A stretch of 48,566 nt of DNA. Origin: Candidatus Companilactobacillus pullicola. Lineage in GTDB: Bacteria; Bacillota; Bacilli; Lactobacillales; Lactobacillaceae. The stretch spans positions 1 through 48,566 of the forward strand of contig DXCM01000009.1 in assembly GCA_019116025.1 (NCBI GenBank), written 5' to 3'. Both the position numbers and the translations under genes were made by a program. Below are positions 45,334-48,566 of the stretch, piece after piece; position 1 is the first letter of the stretch; each line of letters starts with the position of its first letter. The notes beneath the pieces are model-generated. The model saw only the letters and a list, made by a program, of their open reading frames with translations, made no database searches and had not been told where the DNA came from.

Positions 45334-46242
45334 ATGAAGAAAATTGTTGTACTCGGTTCAATCAATGTGGATACGATTCTAAACATTCCACGTTTACCTT
45401 TACCAGGAGAGACTATGGCAATGGGAGACCAATCCACAGCCGGTGGTGGAAAAGGTGCTAATCAAGCAATTGCGGCCGTTCGTGGCGGTGCAGAAACCAC
45501 TTTTATCGCTAAAGTTGGGCAAGATCATGCAGCTGACTTTATGTTGGAGACCTTTAAAAAAGATGGACTAAATATGGATCATATTACGGTTGATTCTAAA
45601 GCTGGTACAGGTAAGGCCTATATTTTATTAGATAAAGATGGTCAAAACAGTATTTTAATTTACGGCGGTGCCAATCAGACAATTACGGTAGACGATGTGG
45701 AAAGTGCGCGTGACTCGATTGCCAATGCAGATTGTCTTGTTTCAGAATTTGAAACACCTCTTGAGGCAACTGTTAGAGCATTCGAAATTGCTAAGCAAAA
45801 CGGCGTCATAACAATCTTAAATCCGGCTCCAGCTAAGACCGATATTCCTCAAAAATTGTTAACGCTTACCGATATTATTGTTCCAAATGAAACTGAAGCT
45901 GAGGCTATAACTGGCATAAAAGTTGTCGATAAAAAATCAATTATAAATTCTGCAGCTAAATTGAATAAAATGGGCGTAAAGCGTGTTATAATAACTATTG
46001 GTAGCAGGGGATCGCTTTATTACACTGATGGTAAAGAATCTTTTGTGGACGCTTACAAAGTTTCCGCGGTCGACACTACTGCAGCAGGTGATACATTCAT
46101 TGGATATTTAGCCGCTAAGTTAGATTCTGACTTAGATAATATGGTTGAAGCAATGAAGTTTGCCAGCAAGGCTTCGTCGATAGCGGTTCAAGTAAAGGGT
46201 GCGCAGAATTCCATTCCTTACGTTGATGATGTAAAAATTTAG
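45334..46242 (+). CDS. rbsK: Ribokinase
   Basis: RbsK phosphorylates ribose to ribose 5-phosphate. The protein is 302 aa from ATG 45334, with AAGGGA 9 nt upstream; ATG 45325 would abut that site. PfkB-family features are VVLGSINVDTILNIPRLPLP at the start, STAGGGKGANQAIAAVRGG (the N-terminal PfkB signature, GGKGAN) near residue 37, and VDTTAAGDTFIGYLAAKL near 247, with the catalytic Asp in GDTF. No rbsD or ribose transporter is adjacent, so ribose or nucleoside entry must be encoded elsewhere. Confidence 0.94.
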   Translation: MKKIVVLGSINVDTILNIPRLPLPGETMAMGDQSTAGGGKGANQAIAAVRGGAETTFIAKVGQDHAADFMLETFKKDGLNMDHITVDSKAGTGKAYILLDKDGQNSILIYGGANQTITVDDVESARDSIANADCLVSEFETPLEATVRAFEIAKQNGVITILNPAPAKTDIPQKLLTLTDIIVPNETEAEAITGIKVVDKKSIINSAAKLNKMGVKRVIITIGSRGSLYYTDGKESFVDAYKVSAVDTTAAGDTFIGYLAAKLDSDLDNMVEAMKFASKASSIAVQVKGAQNSIPYVDDVKI

Positions 46243-46300
46243 ACGTTTATAGGGGAAACTTTATACATACTTGATTGTAATAAGTTGTTAATCATGTTAC

Positions 46301-46306
46301 TATAAT
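46301..46306 (+). promoter_or_regulatory. -10 box of the cold-shock gene
   Basis: TATAAT is perfect, with only a weak -35. Transcription from about 46313 leaves a ~117-nt 5' UTR before ATG 46430, a length normal for csp genes whose leaders respond to temperature. Confidence 0.5.
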
Positions 46307-46429
46307 AGTTGTATTTTTGAATGGTGAATGGTTCGGATGGTTTGAATGTTTCGTACTTTAGACTTTCTTCCATAATGTACCACGAAATAATGCACAACTA
46401 ATATATTATTTATCAGGAGGAATAGTCTG

Positions 46430-46630
46430 ATGGAACACGGAACAGTTAAATGGTTTAACGCAGAAAAAGGCTATGGTTTTATTACACGCGAAGATGGTAG
46501 TGACGTATTTGTACACTTCTCAGCCATCCAAGGTGACGGTTACAAGACACTTGAAGAAGGTCAAGCCGTAACATTCGATATCGAAGATAGCGATCGCGGA
46601 CCACAAGCTTCAAACGTTGTTAAGGACTAA
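46430..46630 (+). CDS. Cold-shock protein, CspA family
   Basis: The product is 66 aa: a single OB-fold cold-shock domain that binds single-stranded RNA and melts secondary structure. RNP1 KGYGFI lies near residues 13-18 and RNP2 VFVHF near 26-30. The W-F-N start ([13 protein letters not shown]) and the C-terminal [10 protein letters not shown] are standard. ATG 46430 has a full AGGAGG 9 nt upstream. It has its own terminator. Confidence 0.97.
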   Translation: MEHGTVKWFNAEKGYGFITREDGSDVFVHFSAIQGDGYKTLEEGQAVTFDIEDSDRGPQASNVVKD

Positions 46631-46658
46631 TTATAACTTTAATAAACTTTGAACTTTT

Positions 46659-46690
46659 AAGCTAACCCAACAGGGGTTAGCTTTTTTTTT
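46659..46690 (+). terminator. Terminator of the cold-shock gene
   Basis: GCTAACCC pairs with GGGTTAGC over a short loop, followed by nine T residues. Confidence 0.9.
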
Positions 46691-46778
46691 GCCCAAATTT
46701 GAAATCTTTACATAAAATTTACAGTATCTATACATTGCTAGTCTATCATTAATATTTAAAAATTAAGGACGATGAGTA

Positions 46779-47978
46779 ATGCAGGTAACTTGGAAGAGAA
46801 ATTTTAGAATACTTTGGTTTGGTAGTTTGATAACTGGTTTAGGAAATGCAATGACTTTGCCTTTTATTGTTTTATTCATCGAAACACTTGGTGATTTTAA
46901 TAAAGCAGAATTAAATCTTTTAGGAGCAGCGGCTTTCTCATTAACCTACCTAAGTAAAGCTCTAGTTTCACCACTTTGGGGTAAACTAGCCGATCTTAAA
47001 GGTAGAAAATTAATGTGTTTGCGAGCATCAGGAGTTATGACTTTTACAATTTTTATGGTCGGTTTATCTCCAAATGTTTGGTTTCTTTTATTTTTTCGAG
47101 CAATGCAAGGAGCTTTCTCCGGATATATTAATAACGCCAATGCATTAATGTCGGTTTCAGCTCCGGTAGAAATTCGTGGCCGAGTGATGAGCAAATTGAT
47201 TACTGGTGATATCACCGGATTATTGATTGGACCTTTAATAGGCAGTTTTTTAGCTACAGGCGTTGGTTATCGAGGAGCTTTCTTTGTTACCAGTTTTTTG
47301 ATGGCAATAGTTTTTTTAATCACATTAATTGGAGTAAAAGAGGATTTTGTACCCATTACTAAAAAAGAATTACAACCAGTTCTACCTATTATGAAGAAGA
47401 TAGGTTGGCAATTCTTTTTGGCCTTGTTTGGGTCTCTCTTAGCAGTTCAAGTGACGACTAATGCAATTACACCAATGATCAGTTTATTAGTCAGAGAGAT
47501 TGATTCTGGTAGCAATAATTTGGTGATTATTACGGGAGTAGTTTCGGCAGCACCAGGATTAGCAACAATTGTTATGGCTAGTTTAGTGGGACGATTAATT
47601 GATAAATTGGGCGCCTTAAAAAGTATGCTGATATTTTTAACGTCAGCAATTGTTTGTTTAATTTTAACAAGTATGGTTCAAAATATCTGGGAATTGGTAG
47701 TACTGCGGTTCGTTTTAGGAATTTCTGATGCTGCATTGATACCCTCGATTCAAGTTCTAACTATACAAAATGTCCCTAATTCTATTTTTGGACGAATTTT
47801 CAGTTATAATCAATCAGCACAGGCAATGGGAAATGTCCTAGGCCCTATGTTGGCAGCTGTGATAGCGACTGGATTTGGATATAAGAGTATTTTTCTGTTT
47901 TCGGCTATAATTGAGATTCTAGCTTTAGTATCTTGGTTGATCTATTCAAAACAACATGCGGCTGAATCAGAAACTTAG
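46779..47978 (+). CDS. Major facilitator superfamily exporter (drug efflux type)
   Basis: The product is 399 aa with 12 membrane segments and charged ends, starting at ATG 46779 with AAGGAC before it. The loop 2-3 motif is GKLADLKGRKLMCL (the GxLaDrxGrrxxl pattern), and TM5 has TGLLIGPLIGSFLATGVGYR, the antiporter motif C pattern of proton-driven multidrug exporters such as PmrA. It probably exports amphipathic compounds with proton exchange. There is no regulator next to it. Repeat A3 begins about 25 bp after its stop. Confidence 0.88.
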   Translation: MQVTWKRNFRILWFGSLITGLGNAMTLPFIVLFIETLGDFNKAELNLLGAAAFSLTYLSKALVSPLWGKLADLKGRKLMCLRASGVMTFTIFMVGLSPNVWFLLFFRAMQGAFSGYINNANALMSVSAPVEIRGRVMSKLITGDITGLLIGPLIGSFLATGVGYRGAFFVTSFLMAIVFLITLIGVKEDFVPITKKELQPVLPIMKKIGWQFFLALFGSLLAVQVTTNAITPMISLLVREIDSGSNNLVIITGVVSAAPGLATIVMASLVGRLIDKLGALKSMLIFLTSAIVCLILTSMVQNIWELVVLRFVLGISDAALIPSIQVLTIQNVPNSIFGRIFSYNQSAQAMGNVLGPMLAAVIATGFGYKSIFLFSAIIEILALVSWLIYSKQHAAESET

Positions 47979-48002
47979 ATTGAGAGATAGGTGGTTGATT
48001 GC

Positions 48003-48210
48003 CGTCCTCCGCAAAAATTGGGAATGCTGTTGGAACGCTATGGGCACGATTCGGAGCTAATTATTTTACACTTCGCGTAAAATAATGGATCTTCGAAGTC
48101 GGCCTCATTGTAACCGGCAAAGCCGGTAACAATGATCTCATGGCTGAACGCATTCCCAATTTTTGCGGAGGACTAAAGGGTGCTTCTATTGTTTGTACGT
48201 TTTAAAATAT
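48003..48210 (+). repeat. Three-armed palindromic repeat, copy A3
   Basis: A perfect 22-bp outer stem (48007-48028 with 48150-48171) encloses ATTTTACAC/GTAAAAT and TTGTAACCGGC/GCCGGTAACAA arms. The core reads in the plus sense, as does the MFS gene that ends 25 bp upstream. Stem changes relative to A1 and A2 keep pairing (for example ATCGGC/GCCGAT against ACCGGC/GCCGGT). Confidence 0.85.
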
Positions 48211-48427
48211 TTAGATAGCAAGACAGTGAATTACAGTTATTTTGTTAATATTTATTTTAACCAAACTTTTTTAAGAACCAATAAACTGCTAAGGCAGATT
48301 TCAGTGTTGAGCCAGTTTTCTTTGTGTTTCTAATATGTATATACGTGATTTTTATCTGGTGACGTGGAATTATAGACTATCTAAATACTGCAGTTTTAGT
48401 GAATAATAATAGAATCAGAAATATAGT

Positions 48428-48566
48428 CGGTAGTAGAAAATCTGTGGGCCCTAAGTGGCGAAATTCTACTTAGCTTGCGAAGCAAGGTTAGTAGAAGACC
48501 GGACTTGGAGATCCATGATTTTTCGCGAAGTGAAAAATTATTAGCTTCAAGCCGTGTCCACCGCAT
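48428..48566 (-). repeat. Three-armed palindromic repeat, copy B2 (cut by window end)
   Basis: The left outer arm TAGAAAATCTGTGGGCC and the inner arms (TTCTACTTAGCTTGC/GCAAGGTTAGTAGAA, ATTTTTCGC/GTGAAAAAT) match B1 in reverse orientation. The right outer arm lies beyond the window. By analogy with B1, A2 and A3 a minus-strand gene should end just past 48566. The 48211-48427 stretch shows no convincing gene. Confidence 0.8.

Noticed and set aside
48257..48375. Minus-strand open frame ending ALAVYWFLKKFG
   Set aside because: About 36 codons with no start codon or ribosome binding site. It may be a remnant, but the evidence is too thin to list.

Overview
The window is low-GC Firmicute DNA (about 35% G+C by eye) with strong AGGAGG-type ribosome binding sites and short intrinsic terminators. 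It looks like a heterofermentative or facultative lactic acid bacterium of the Lactobacillaceae. SLAP-type surface proteins, PTS-type glycerol kinase, a water-forming NADH oxidase, YfhO and TagA suggest Companilactobacillus or a near relative; the genus is inference, not proof. No rRNA, CRISPR array, phage module or intact insertion sequence is visible.

Layout. 1-900: 3' part of a serS-like gene carrying an in-frame TAA, then tRNA-Asn and tRNA-Thr. 1.2-1.7 kb: a DUF1828-type protein followed by a gene remnant. 1.9-6.8 kb: a cytosolic flavinylation/reductase module: an FMN-binding fumarate-reductase-like flavoprotein, divergent from apbE and two NAD(P)H:FMN reductases. The second reductase has a PAS-like domain and a tail with three ApbE-target-like motifs. 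6.8-9.3 kb: a three-gene ABC-2 exporter operon (LanFEG/Bcr-like) led by a 35-codon Cys-containing ORF. 9.4-10.75 kb: three tandem, diverged copies of a ~310-340 nt structured non-coding unit on the minus strand, each displaying several C-rich (anti-Shine-Dalgarno-like) loops. 11.0-13.2 kb: nox, a DUF6483-like gene broken by a TGA, a large hairpin and a 33-codon ORF.

13.3-20.7 kb: YfhO, two tandem glycerol kinases (the second has lost the catalytic Asp and the HPr-target His), and a POT peptide symporter. 21.0-21.5 kb: a large palindromic repeat, tRNA-Tyr, tRNA-Gln. 21.6-32.6 kb: a GntR/HutC regulator, an envelope glycan block (O-antigen-ligase-like protein, TagA, GT4), NAD salvage (pncB-nadE), an aminotransferase, a GT39-like protein plus GT2 pair, a small helical protein and SprT. 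32.6-36.4 kb: two palindromic repeats, a P-type ATPase that appears to start at CTG behind an attenuator-like hairpin, and tRNA-Leu. 36.5-43.7 kb: a tRNA-dihydrouridine synthase, a PlcR-like HTH/TPR regulator and three secreted SLAP-repeat proteins. 43.8-48.6 kb: a DUF6056-like membrane protein, ribokinase, cold-shock protein, an MFS exporter and two more palindromic repeats.

How it fits together. Envelope biology dominates (YfhO, GT2, GT39, TagA, O-antigen-ligase-like, SLAP proteins). Redox balance is the second theme (flavinylated reductases, Nox, NAD salvage). The most unusual content is (1) the tandem C-rich-loop RNA array upstream of the ABC operon, (2) the triple flavinylation-motif tail, (3) the degenerate glycerol kinase, and (4) a family of long three-armed palindromes usually placed just after stop codons in a fixed orientation relative to the gene.
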